A stretch of DNA of 64,000 bases, taken from contig NZ_FMZH01000005.1 in NCBI RefSeq assembly GCF_900101435.1, positions 1-64,000 of the forward strand, in the 5' to 3' direction. Both the position numbers and the translations under genes were made by a program. This DNA is from Pedobacter soli. Lineage in GTDB: Bacteria > Bacteroidota > Bacteroidia > Sphingobacteriales > Sphingobacteriaceae. Below are positions 17,348 to 25,385 of this stretch, piece after piece (position 1 is the first letter of the stretch; each line of letters starts with the position of its first letter). The notes below the pieces were generated by a model. That model ran no database searches, was not told the origin of the DNA, and was given only the letters and a program-made list of their open reading frames with translations.

Positions 17348-18688
17348 CTATTGTACTAGCGATTTAATATTTCCGTTTGATTTGATTAATTGTATTTCGG
17401 CAATTTTATAATTTAATAATGCCTGTGTATAACTGTTTTGTGCCGAGGTAAGTGCATTTTCGGTATCCAAAAGATCAGTTAACGAAGCTAAGCCGTTATT
17501 ATAGTTATTTTGGGTACTTCTGTAAATCTCTTGTGCCAGATCGGCATTTTTACGTTGCGATTTAATGGTGTTTAAGTTGTTGCGCAACTGTATCTTAGCA
17601 TTTTCGTAAGCCAGGTTTAAAGAGTTGTTCGTTTCTTTTCTGCTTTCCTGAGCTTTTTTAATATTTACATCAGCCTGGCGGATTTTAGAACGGGTTAAGA
17701 AACCGTTAAAAATAGGTACTTTTAAAGTCAGGCCTACTGCCGATGCGCCATAGCCGATGGCTGCAGCATTAGATTTCAGGAAATCGAAACCATCACTCTG
17801 GCTCGAATAAGTATAGTTACCTGTTAAAGCCAACGATGGATAATATTCAGCTACATAGGCTTTTCTTTGCAGCGATAGCAATTTATCCTGGTTGTTTAAA
17901 AGTTTAACCTCTGTTCTGTTAGCCAAATCGATAGAATCTGTAAATACCGGCAGGGTAGTTACTTCAGTTAACTCGGTAGCTGGCAGGCTGATTGGTGTAG
18001 CCACAGGCATCCCCATCGAAAACTTCAACTGGTTTTCCAATTGGGTAATCGCGTTGATGGTTTGTTCGCGCTGCGTATTCAGGTTGGTTAAGTTTACACT
18101 AATCCGGTCTACATCAATTTTTCTCGCTAAACCATTTTTGTACTGGTTACCTACGATTTTTTCAACCACCTTAACATTTTTAATGTTGGTGTCGATTACG
18201 TTAAGCTGTTGCCTGTTTACCAAAACCTGGTAGTAATTGTTGGCTACCAGCTCGATAATCTGCTCTTCTGTTAACTGCGAAGTAAGGTTGTAGTATTCTT
18301 CACTTGATCGTGCAGCCTGCAAGCCAGTAAAAACCTGCTGGTTAAACAATTGTTGCGAAAGCTGAACGCCTGCAGTTGAATTCCAGTTCTGGCCTAATTT
18401 AATCGCCTGTGTTTGTCCGCCGAAATTAGCAACCAGCTGACCAATAATAGGATTGTAAGTTAAGCCTACGTTTCCGGTAATTTGCGGTAAGGCCTGTGCC
18501 CTTACTTCCTCTACCTTATATCTTCCGCCTTCAATATCCAATTTGGCATTTCGCACTTTTGTATTGTTTTGGAGCGCAAAGGTGAGCGCATCTTTTAAGG
18601 TAATTTGCTGCTGTGCAATTGCCAGCTGCGGTAAAACCGAGCCGATAATGGCGATGAGCATTAATCTTACCATTTTTATTCTAAGCAT
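17348..18688 (-). CDS. TolC-family outer-membrane efflux protein
   Basis: This 446-aa protein has a signal peptide (cleavage after about residue 25, QLAIA-QQQ) and two outer_membrane_efflux repeats of long helices (QEIYRSTQNNYNNGLASLTD and the matching first-half region QYKNGLARKIDVDRI). It forms the outer-membrane exit duct of the pump encoded downstream. It is the first structural gene of the operon, 85 nt after the TetR gene. The start could be Met1 or Met6. Confidence 0.95.
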   Translation of the reverse strand: MLRIKMVRLMLIAIIGSVLPQLAIAQQQITLKDALTFALQNNTKVRNAKLDIEGGRYKVEEVRAQALPQITGNVGLTYNPIIGQLVANFGGQTQAIKLGQNWNSTAGVQLSQQLFNQQVFTGLQAARSSEEYYNLTSQLTEEQIIELVANNYYQVLVNRQQLNVIDTNIKNVKVVEKIVGNQYKNGLARKIDVDRISVNLTNLNTQREQTINAITQLENQLKFSMGMPVATPISLPATELTEVTTLPVFTDSIDLANRTEVKLLNNQDKLLSLQRKAYVAEYYPSLALTGNYTYSSQSDGFDFLKSNAAAIGYGASAVGLTLKVPIFNGFLTRSKIRQADVNIKKAQESRKETNNSLNLAYENAKIQLRNNLNTIKSQRKNADLAQEIYRSTQNNYNNGLASLTDLLDTENALTSAQNSYTQALLNYKIAEIQLIKSNGNIKSLVQ

Positions 18689-18773
18689 AATGTATTGTTT
18701 TTTTGTTTTTGGGTTCTTCTCTATATTTTCAGCCCTTAAGCAGTGGCTGTTTGTTTATGCTAACGTTAAGCTT

Positions 18774-19385
18774 TTAGTCTACACACCTTAAACCTCTTAC
18801 AAATATGGTGGTCAGGTTTTTTTGCTTCATCGTCATTTTATTTAAAGCTTTTTTATCAGGGAAAAGGTCTTTGCCGGTTTCCATAATACACATGGTACAA
18901 AGGCCCATCAAACTTTCAAGGTATAATTCGGCCACATGTGCGGTATCATCATGTTCAATTTCTCCTTTTGCTTTAGCCTGACTAAAAATCTCTGCGAAAA
19001 AATCCTTTTCCGATTCTTTCAGGCTATGTAGTTTGCCTTTAATTACCTCATCGTTCAGTAAATCCGGAATGCCCTCTGTAATGCGGAGCATGTAATATTT
19101 TTGGAAAAAAGTGTTCCGGACATCAATGGTATTAAAAAGAATTTCCTGTACCGGCAGATCAGGGTTGTATTTCTTTTTAATCAGCTCGAAAAAATCGTTA
19201 AACACTCTTTCAATCACCCCCACAATCAAATGTTTTTTATCCGGGAAATAATAATAAAGAGATGGTTTGGATACGGATAAATCTTCGGCAATATCGTTCA
19301 TTGTGGTTTTACCAATACCAAAATGGATAAAGCGTTTTATAGCACCATCAATAATTTGCTCTCTCTTTTTATCGGCTACAATCAT
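18774..19385 (-). CDS. TetR/AcrR-family transcriptional regulator
   Basis: This 203-aa protein has an N-terminal TetR helix-turn-helix (GIGKTTMNDIAEDLSVSKPS, then LYYYFPDKKHL, about residues 22-55) and a helical C-terminal ligand-binding domain. It is the likely repressor of the downstream TolC-adaptor-RND operon, which it leads. It is divergent from crtZ. The 166-bp space between the two holds an 11-bp inverted repeat (19448-19458 and 19487-19497). Confidence 0.93.
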   Translation of the reverse strand: MIVADKKREQIIDGAIKRFIHFGIGKTTMNDIAEDLSVSKPSLYYYFPDKKHLIVGVIERVFNDFFELIKKKYNPDLPVQEILFNTIDVRNTFFQKYYMLRITEGIPDLLNDEVIKGKLHSLKESEKDFFAEIFSQAKAKGEIEHDDTAHVAELYLESLMGLCTMCIMETGKDLFPDKKALNKMTMKQKNLTTIFVRGLRCVD

Positions 19386-19447
19386 TTTACTTTTCTACTT
19401 TCTGACTTTTTTAATATTTTAGTCAAAAATAGTGCTAAAAAATGATT

Positions 19448-19497
19448 TGTCATGAAATGTTTGGCTAAACCAAAGCTAAGCTTACAATTTCATGACA
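19448..19497. promoter_or_regulatory. Long-spaced inverted repeat between tetR and crtZ
   Basis: TGTCATGAAAT (19448-19458) and its exact complement ATTTCATGACA (19487-19497) are separated by 28 bp. It could be an operator for the TetR protein; the wide spacing is atypical for a single dimer site. Confidence 0.4.
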
Positions 19498-19551
19498 TAA
19501 ATATACGATTTTAACTGTTATATATCTTTACAAACCAGTTGTTTAGAAATT

Positions 19552-19989
19552 TTGTCCGTAGTAATTAACATATTCACTGTCCTGTTTACCATAGCTGGGA
19601 TGGAATGCTTGTCGTGGTTTATACACAAGTATTTATTTCATGGTCCATTGTGGTTTATGCATAAAAGCCACCATCAAAAGGCTAAAACATTTTTCGAATG
19701 GAACGATCTTTTTGCGCTATTGTTTGCCGGCCTTTCGTTGCTCCTAATGTATGCCGGTAGCAAGGATTTTGATTACCGCTTTTTTATTGGTTTGGGCATT
19801 AGCCTGTACGGCTTGATTTATTTCGTTGTACATGACTGGTTTGTCCATAGGCGCTTTAAAACTTTTAAAAGCACTAATGCCTATTTGCTGGCTGTGCGTA
19901 AGGCCCATAAAATCCATCATAAAAACAGGGGTAAAGAAAAGGGAAAAGCTTTTGGATTGTTGTTTGTAAGGAAAGATTTATTAAACTAA
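19552..19989 (+). CDS. crtZ: Beta-carotene hydroxylase (CrtZ-type)
   Basis: This 145-aa membrane di-iron hydroxylase converts beta-carotene to zeaxanthin. All four His motifs of the family are present: H25-K-Y-L-F-H30, H37-K-S-H40-H41, HDWFVH and HKIHH. There are four hydrophobic segments. The start is a TTG at 19552; the first ATG is 16 residues further in and would remove much of the first membrane helix. It is followed 6 nt later by a small lipoprotein gene. Other carotenoid genes (crtI, lycopene cyclase) lie 3-6 kb away. Confidence 0.92.
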   Translation: MSVVINIFTVLFTIAGMECLSWFIHKYLFHGPLWFMHKSHHQKAKTFFEWNDLFALLFAGLSLLLMYAGSKDFDYRFFIGLGISLYGLIYFVVHDWFVHRRFKTFKSTNAYLLAVRKAHKIHHKNRGKEKGKAFGLLFVRKDLLN

Positions 19990-19995
19990 AAGGAT

Positions 19996-20448
19996 ATGAT
20001 AAAAAAACACTTCATTACTATTTTTTTGGCAACTATCTCTGTTATTTTTTATTCTTGCGGCAAAAAAACAGATAAAGAACGCGCCATTGCTCTTGTGGAA
20101 AAGCAATACGAAAATAGTAACCAAAAGCTGGATTTTGAGCAGGCTACGCTCGATAGCCTGTATAATATATCGCCCGAAGCCTATGCCGATAGTTTAGCAA
20201 AAGGCCATGAGCTCGATTCGACCCTGGCAGTACTCGAAACTGAAATTGAACATTTTAGTCAGGCAGAATCGGATAGTGTAGGCTTGATTAGTGCAAAGCT
20301 GACCAAAGAAAGGTACCGTTTACTGGAGCTTGCTAAAACCAAACCGAAATTTATAGGCTGGAAGTTATCGGGCATAAATGTTGAAGGGGAAAAAACTGGC
20401 CGTTTAAGCTTTAAATTTAATAAGGAGATTAGCAAAATCGTTCCTTAA
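19996..20448 (+). CDS. Hypothetical lipoprotein, 150 aa
   Basis: The signal peptide ends in a lipobox (VIFYSCG, Cys21), giving a lipid-anchored protein. The mature part is acidic and largely helical with repeated ADSLAKGHELDSTL / SDSVGLISAKL segments, then a short beta-rich tail (GWKLSGINVEGEKTGRL). No known domain is recognised. It starts 6 nt after crtZ and ends 39 nt before murB, so it probably shares the crtZ transcript, while murB has its own promoter. Confidence 0.8.
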   Translation: MIKKHFITIFLATISVIFYSCGKKTDKERAIALVEKQYENSNQKLDFEQATLDSLYNISPEAYADSLAKGHELDSTLAVLETEIEHFSQAESDSVGLISAKLTKERYRLLELAKTKPKFIGWKLSGINVEGEKTGRLSFKFNKEISKIVP

Positions 20449-20461
20449 TTGTTTTTTCTTT

Positions 20462-20469
20462 TACTTTTG
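20462..20469 (+). promoter_or_regulatory. -7 box (TAnnTTTG) for murB
   Basis: TACTTTTG matches the Bacteroidota sigma-A -7 consensus exactly, 18 nt before the murB ATG. It supports the start at 20488. No clear -33 TTTG was found at the ideal distance. Confidence 0.65.
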
Positions 20470-20487
20470 CAGCATAACAAAATCAAC

Positions 20488-21504
20488 ATGCTTCAAATTC
20501 AGGAAAATATTTCGTTAAAACCATACAACTCTTTTGGTATCGATGTTAAGGCAAAGTTCTTTGCCGAAATATTTTCGGAAGACGAATTGAAGACTTTGTT
20601 TCAACAGGAACTGGTAAAAACACAAAAACTCCTGATTATTGGCGGCGGCAGTAATGTATTGTTTACGCAGGATTATGAAGGTTTGGTTATCAAAGTCAGC
20701 ATAAAAGGCATTGACTCTGAAATTGACGGAAATGAGGTTCGTGTTACAGCAGGTGCCGGAGAGGTGTGGAACGATTTTGTAAACTATTGTGTACAGCATG
20801 GTTTTGCAGGCGTAGAAAATTTGAGCCTGATTCCTGGAACGGTGGGTGCATCGCCTATACAAAACATTGGTGCTTATGGGGTAGAACTGAAAGATGTTTT
20901 TGAAAGCTGCACTGCATTTGAGATCAAAACCGGAAAGGTTAGCACATTTAATTATGCAGATTGCCACTTTGGTTATCGCGAGAGTATTTTTAAAGGAGCT
21001 TTAAAAGGACAGTTTATCATTACTTCGGTTACTTTCCGTTTATCGGCTGTGCCAAAAATTAACACTTCTTATGGGGCTATCGAAGCTGAATTGCACAACA
21101 GAGGAATAGAAAAACCAAATATTGCTGATGTTTCTGCAGCGGTATCACACATTCGGGTGAGCAAATTACCCGATCCCTCAACCATTGGTAATGCCGGGAG
21201 TTTCTTCAAAAATCCGGTGATCGAAAAACATGAATTTGCCGATATTGTAGCAAAACACCCCGATGTGGTGCACTATACGACAGCCGATGACAAAGTTAAG
21301 CTGGCGGCAGGCTGGTTAATTGAGCAGTGCGGCTGGAAAGGTAAAGTGATAGGACAAACAGGTACCTGGAAAAACCAGGCTTTGGTTTTGGTTAACCATG
21401 GCTATGCTACTGGTACAGAAGTGTATAGTTTTTCTGAACAGATTATAGACAGTGTAAAGGCCACCTTTGGTGTTGAGCTTGAGCGAGAGGTAAATATTCT
21501 GTGA
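20488..21504 (+). CDS. murB: UDP-N-acetylenolpyruvoylglucosamine reductase
   Basis: This 338-aa cytoplasmic flavoenzyme of peptidoglycan synthesis reduces the enolpyruvyl group to give UDP-MurNAc. The FAD-binding fold is seen in GGGSNVLF, SLIPGTVGASPIQNIGAYG and YRESIFKG; the catalytic Ser lies in GNAGSFFKNP, and the C-terminal region has WLIEQCGWKGK. The arrangement is that of the E. coli-type (type I) MurB. The ATG at 20488 was chosen over an in-frame codon at 20449 because a good -7 box lies at 20462-20469, between them. Confidence 0.97.
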   Translation: MLQIQENISLKPYNSFGIDVKAKFFAEIFSEDELKTLFQQELVKTQKLLIIGGGSNVLFTQDYEGLVIKVSIKGIDSEIDGNEVRVTAGAGEVWNDFVNYCVQHGFAGVENLSLIPGTVGASPIQNIGAYGVELKDVFESCTAFEIKTGKVSTFNYADCHFGYRESIFKGALKGQFIITSVTFRLSAVPKINTSYGAIEAELHNRGIEKPNIADVSAAVSHIRVSKLPDPSTIGNAGSFFKNPVIEKHEFADIVAKHPDVVHYTTADDKVKLAAGWLIEQCGWKGKVIGQTGTWKNQALVLVNHGYATGTEVYSFSEQIIDSVKATFGVELEREVNIL

Positions 21505-21636
21505 CGAATACGCGGATAAGCCTAAGCCAGTGGTTTTAGCGCCGTGCCAGAAATTTTTGGTACTAAGTTTGTTTAGATAATTGCGAATGGACATTAATTC
21601 ATTTGTTTTTTTTAATCTACCTAAAGCTTAAATATC

Positions 21637-22167
21637 ATGACAAAATTCGAATTCAATCACCTCGTTAATCATCACTCCGTATCGCTTAGATCTTACGCTT
21701 TAAATTTTACAAAAGACGCAGAAGATGCAAATGATCTGGTTCAGGATACCATGTTGAAGGCGATTACTTACTACAATAAGTTTAAAGAAGGTACGAATTT
21801 GAAAGGCTGGTTATTTACCATCATGAAAAATACCTTTATTAACAATTACCGCCGTTTGGTAAAAACAAATACCTTAATTACACAGAGCGAAGATATTTCT
21901 TCGGCAAACCTTTCTTACAGTGCAACTAAAAACCAGGCAGAAAGTAAATTTGTACTTGGCGATATCGATAAAGCCTTATCGCAGTTACCTGAAGAATATT
22001 ACGTGCCATTTATCCGTTATTTCGAAGGTTATAAATACCATGAAATTGCCGATATGTTAGAAATTCCAATCGGAACAGTAAAAACCCGTATCCACGTAGC
22101 AAGAGGTATTCTAAAAAAATACCTTAAAACCTACTCAAAAGATATTGCCAGCACAGAAATGGCTTAA
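21637..22167 (+). CDS. ECF-type RNA polymerase sigma factor
   Basis: This 176-aa protein has sigma region 2 (DAEDANDLVQDTMLKA, GTNLKGWLFTIMKN) and region 4 (LSQLPEEYYVPFIRYFEGYKYHEIADML, with the helix-turn-helix through GTVKTRIHVARG). No anti-sigma gene is adjacent. In related genomes a sigma factor of this kind sits beside carotenoid genes, and here it lies between crtZ/murB and crtI. Whether it drives the crt genes is inference. A strong terminator follows 22 nt after the stop. Confidence 0.93.
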   Translation: MTKFEFNHLVNHHSVSLRSYALNFTKDAEDANDLVQDTMLKAITYYNKFKEGTNLKGWLFTIMKNTFINNYRRLVKTNTLITQSEDISSANLSYSATKNQAESKFVLGDIDKALSQLPEEYYVPFIRYFEGYKYHEIADMLEIPIGTVKTRIHVARGILKKYLKTYSKDIASTEMA

Positions 22168-22188
22168 AATACATCAATTGAAAAACCA

Positions 22189-22220
22189 GGGGCTCAGATT
22201 TATCTGGGCCCTTTTTTATT
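22189..22220 (+). terminator. Terminator of the sigma factor gene
   Basis: GGGCTCAGAT/ATCTGGGCCC stem followed by TTTTTT. Confidence 0.9.
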
Positions 22221-22450
22221 TTAGCTCATTTCAAGGTGTCATCATTCGTGTGGGTGTAAGGTAGTCTTTAAACCTATCTCCGAAATGCTTCATCCGACTT
22301 TCCAATAGCTTTTGATCAGCGTTTTTATCTTTTTAAATCTGCGGGAAGAATTAGACTGTTATCGCACTTGGTATTTTGCGGGAAAGATGCTGAAATAAAT
22401 CCGATAGCTATCGGATCAGCATGACGATCATGTTCGTTAAAAGTGTTAAA

Positions 22451-22486
22451 AGCAAAAGGCCCGGAAAAATCCAGGCCTTTTTGCTT
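22451..22486. terminator. Bidirectional hairpin between convergent genes
   Basis: AGCAAAAGGCC and GGCCTTTTTGCT arms flank a GG-AAAAA-TCC core. It could serve leftward crtI and rightward transcripts. Confidence 0.65.
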
Positions 22487-22644
22487 ATCATATATTTGGT
22501 TAGTTGATTCTTATTTTTTCTTTCAACAATTCGCCTTCTCTCTAATTTCGAAACAAATGAAAACCTCGAACAATAATGCGTTTTATAGGTTTTTTGCTGT
22601 GTTTTTGTTTTGTGGTTATAAAGATAAGGGAAATTTTAAATTTG

Positions 22645-24126
22645 TCAAGCTTTTTTTAACTTTTTTATTATTTCTTTTGCTACCACTTGTCCAGAGATGA
22701 TTGCAGGGGGCACACCGGGGCCGGGAACGGTTAATTGTCCGGTATATAAAAAATTTGTTACATTGCTTTTCATTTTCGGCTTTAAGAAAGCAGTCTGTTT
22801 CAAAGTGTTTGCTAATCCGTAAGCATTTCCTTTAAAAGCATTATAGTCGGCCACAAAATCATCCATGGCGTAACTGCGTTTAAACAAAATGTGGTCACTA
22901 ATGTCGTTTCCGGTTAAATCTTTAAAGCGTTTAACCAATAAATTAAAGTATGCTTCCCTTTTACTTTCGTTATCTTTTAAATCAGGGGCAAGCGGAATCA
23001 AAAAGAAAAGGTTCTCGCAGCCCTCGGGTGCTACACCAGGGTCGGTAACCGATGGGCAGCAGGCATAAAACAAAGGTTTTGATGGCCACTGCGGATCAGT
23101 GTAAATTTCTTCGGCGTGTTGGTCAAAAGCTTCATCAAAAAATAAGTTATGGTGGAGAATGTTATCGAGTTTTTTATTCAGCCCAATGTAGAAAAGCAGG
23201 CATGATGGAGCCATGGTTCGTTTATCCCAATATTGTGCGTCGTATTTGCGATAAGCTGGCTCAAGTAATTGTTGCTCTATATGATGGTAATCGGCATTGC
23301 CTACTATAAAATCGCTTTCAACACGACCTTTATCGGTTATAACAGCTTTTGCCAGGTTATTTTTGACTTCAATTTTGCTTACTGCAGTGTCGAAACTAAA
23401 TTTTACACCGGCATCAGTAGCTATTTTTTGCATAGCAGCAACAATTTGATGCATGCCACCCATAGGGTACCAGGTGCCTAAAACCAAATCGGCATAGTTC
23501 ATTAAACTGTACAATGCGGGTGTATTTTGAGGCGTAGCGCCTAAAAACAATACGGGGAATTCTAGCAACTTCCGTAATTTATCGTTTTTAAAAAGGTGGT
23601 GAACGTGTTTGCGCATATTGCCCAAAAGCTGCAGTTTAATACCGCTCATGGCTAAACGCGGATCGAAATATTCCATTACACTATGCGAGGGCTTAAAAAC
23701 GTACTCGTTCATGCCTACCTCGTATTTGTATTGTGCCTGGTTTAAAAATAATTGCAGGTTCTTGCTGCTGCCAGGTTCAAGCTGTTCAAATAAACGATAC
23801 AAATCATCAAGCGTTGCGGGTACATCGAGTGTATCATTTTGGCCAAAATAAATGCGGTAAGAGGGACTTAATCTTTTAAGCTCGTAAAAATCAGAAGTGG
23901 TGTGGTTAAAAAGCTGGTAAAAGTTCTCAAAAACATCAGGCATCCAGTACCAGCTTGGCCCCATGTCAAAAAGGAAACCATCTTTTGCCCAGGTACGTGC
24001 CCTGCCACCTGCCATTTCATTTTTTTCAATCACAGTAACTTCGCATCCTGCCTGAGCCAGTAAAGCCGCTGACGCGAGGCCTGCAAAGCCGGCGCCAATT
24101 ACGGTAACCCTGGTTTTTTTATCCAT
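22645..24126 (-). CDS. crtI: Phytoene desaturase / carotenoid dehydrogenase
   Basis: This 493-aa FAD enzyme introduces the double bonds that turn phytoene into lycopene. It has the N-terminal dinucleotide-binding motif VIGAGFAGLASAALL with the EKNEMAGGRAR continuation, the CrtI substrate-region signature FDMGPSWYWMP, and the C-terminal family motif LYTGQLTVPGPGVPPAIISG. Length and motifs are standard for bacterial CrtI. It is convergent with the sigma factor. A phytoene synthase (crtB) is not found next to it, which is unusual for this group. Confidence 0.95.
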   Translation of the reverse strand: MDKKTRVTVIGAGFAGLASAALLAQAGCEVTVIEKNEMAGGRARTWAKDGFLFDMGPSWYWMPDVFENFYQLFNHTTSDFYELKRLSPSYRIYFGQNDTLDVPATLDDLYRLFEQLEPGSSKNLQLFLNQAQYKYEVGMNEYVFKPSHSVMEYFDPRLAMSGIKLQLLGNMRKHVHHLFKNDKLRKLLEFPVLFLGATPQNTPALYSLMNYADLVLGTWYPMGGMHQIVAAMQKIATDAGVKFSFDTAVSKIEVKNNLAKAVITDKGRVESDFIVGNADYHHIEQQLLEPAYRKYDAQYWDKRTMAPSCLLFYIGLNKKLDNILHHNLFFDEAFDQHAEEIYTDPQWPSKPLFYACCPSVTDPGVAPEGCENLFFLIPLAPDLKDNESKREAYFNLLVKRFKDLTGNDISDHILFKRSYAMDDFVADYNAFKGNAYGLANTLKQTAFLKPKMKSNVTNFLYTGQLTVPGPGVPPAIISGQVVAKEIIKKLKKA

Positions 24127-24160
24127 GGTGTAAATAAAAGCAATTTTTTGGGTTTTCCTG

Positions 24161-24287
24161 TTATTCTGAGCGCAGCGAAGAATCTGTTGTTGTTTTGCAC
24201 CGATGTCGAATGAGTGCAGTGGTATTGGTCGGAATTTACGTGCTTTAGTTTTGGATTGGAGATCCTTCGCTGCGCTCAGGATAACAA
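24161..24287. repeat. 127-bp palindrome-ended repeat, copy 1
   Basis: It begins ATTCTGAGCGCAGCGAAGAA and ends with the near-complement TCCTTCGCTGCGCTCAGGAT, giving terminal inverted repeats of about 25 nt around an internal sequence (GAATGAGTGCAGTGGTATTG). About 85-90% alike to copy 2 at 24642-24768, in the same orientation. It lies between the crtI start and a GIY-YIG gene. Confidence 0.88.
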
Positions 24288-24312
24288 TTACGCTTAGGAT
24301 GTGAATTATTTC

Positions 24313-24615
24313 CTATTCTTCTGTAATGGTATCGTTAAGGAAATCCCAGTTTTTATTTTCGGTTTCAATTAAGGCATTCTTTTTTGCCCGTGTCCAGCCC
24401 TTTATTTCTTTTTCGCGTTCAATAGCGTGCTCTATATATTGGAAATGCTCAAAATACACCAGGTAGTAGCAATTGTATTTGTAGGTAAAAGCAAATTTGT
24501 TGTCTTTATTTTCCCGGTGTTGTGTCAGTCTTACTTCCAAATCATTCGTTACACCCGTGTAAACTACAGTTTTATTCTTGTTGGTTAATATGTAAACAAA
24601 GTAGTTGCGGTCCAT
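24313..24615 (-). CDS. GIY-YIG nuclease-domain protein
   Basis: This 100-aa single-domain protein shows the GIY-YIG fold: YFVYILTN (GIY position), VVYTGVTNDLEVRL (YIG position followed by the catalytic Arg), a His at TQH, and the conserved IEREKEIKGWTRAKKNALI with its metal-binding Glu. It belongs to the small UPF0213/YhbQ-like group, whose cellular role is largely unknown. It is framed tightly by two direct copies of a 127-bp palindrome-ended repeat (26-bp gaps on each side), as if gene and repeats form one unit. Confidence 0.92.
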   Translation of the reverse strand: MDRNYFVYILTNKNKTVVYTGVTNDLEVRLTQHRENKDNKFAFTYKYNCYYLVYFEHFQYIEHAIEREKEIKGWTRAKKNALIETENKNWDFLNDTITEE

Positions 24616-24641
24616 AATTAAATATAAATATTTTTTATGAT

Positions 24642-24768
24642 TGTCATTCTGAGCGCAGCGAAGAATCTGTTGGTGTTTTGCACTGATGTTGAATGAGTGC
24701 AGTGGTATTGATGGGGATTTACGTGCTTTAGTTTCGAATTAGAGATCCTTCGCTGCGCTCAGGATGAC
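24642..24768. repeat. 127-bp palindrome-ended repeat, copy 2
   Basis: It has the same structure as copy 1, with cleaner ends (TGTCATTCTGAGCGCAGCGA and its near-complement ending AGGATGACA). Similarity continues a little past the end (ATTACGCTCAGGAT). It lies upstream of the GIY-YIG gene and 87 bp before the next gene. Confidence 0.88.
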
Positions 24769-24838
24769 AATTACGCTCAGGATGACAACTACACTGAGGA
24801 TGGCATTGAAGCTGGGGCCTACAATAAACAGATTTTCT

Positions 24839-24846
24839 TACCTTTG
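24839..24846 (+). promoter_or_regulatory. -7 box (TAnnTTTG) before the 176-aa gene
   Basis: TACCTTTG is an exact match to the Bacteroidota -7 consensus. It ends only 8 nt before the ATG at 24855, so the transcript would have almost no leader. Confidence 0.55.
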
Positions 24847-24854
24847 CCCAGCTC

Positions 24855-25385
24855 ATGGTTAAACTACGCATTTTATTATTCATTCTGTTTTCGGGTATTG
24901 GTTTGGCGCAGGCACAATTGTCGCCCAAAGAAATAACTTTGTTAAAAGCCAATATGGTTAAGGCGATTGAAAGTTCGAAACTTACCGATTCCTTGTTTAA
25001 ATCGCTGGATAAGTTGCCCAATAAAACGGCGCTTATTACTGGTTATACCGGTACTTTACAGGCATTAAAAGCGAAACACTCCTGGAACCCCTACAACAAA
25101 ATCAAATTTGTAAGCCGTTCGCTCAAAACCATGCAGAAAGCCATCGATATGGATAAAGAAAATATGGAAATCAGGTTTATGCGGTTTTCTATCGAGTTTT
25201 ATACGCCATCATTTTTAGGTTTTAGCAAAGACCTGGCAACAGATAAAAAAGAAATTGTAAAGCATTACCAAAACGAAAATTTTGGTATGGCCGATCGGGA
25301 GCTGGTGCGTAATGTAGCTAAGTTTATGATCGATAGTAAAAGATGCACTGCCGCCGAAATTAATGTTTTAAAAAAACACCTCTAA
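24855..25385 (+). CDS. Exported helical protein of unknown function, next to lycopene cyclase
   Basis: This 176-aa protein has a signal peptide (LLFILFSGIGLAQAQ). The mature part is all-helical and basic (SLKTMQKAIDMDKENMEIRFMRFSIEF) and has no catalytic motif I can name. Its stop (TAA) abuts the ATG of the lycopene cyclase, so the two are translationally linked. This link to carotenoid synthesis is the only functional hint. A -7 box lies just before the start. Confidence 0.82.
   Translation: MVKLRILLFILFSGIGLAQAQLSPKEITLLKANMVKAIESSKLTDSLFKSLDKLPNKTALITGYTGTLQALKAKHSWNPYNKIKFVSRSLKTMQKAIDMDKENMEIRFMRFSIEFYTPSFLGFSKDLATDKKEIVKHYQNENFGMADRELVRNVAKFMIDSKRCTAAEINVLKKHL

Larger units (their letters stand above)
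22168..22644. other. Intergenic region between sigma factor and crtI
   Basis: It holds two terminator hairpins (22189-22220 and 22451-22486) and a GATAGCTATC palindrome near 22402. No gene is supported. Confidence 0.6.

Noticed and set aside
24728..25021. 97-codon minus-strand open frame rich in CHPERSEG-like text
   Set aside because: This is the known kind of false protein produced by reading GAGCGCAGCGAAGG palindromes; it also overlaps the real 176-aa gene.
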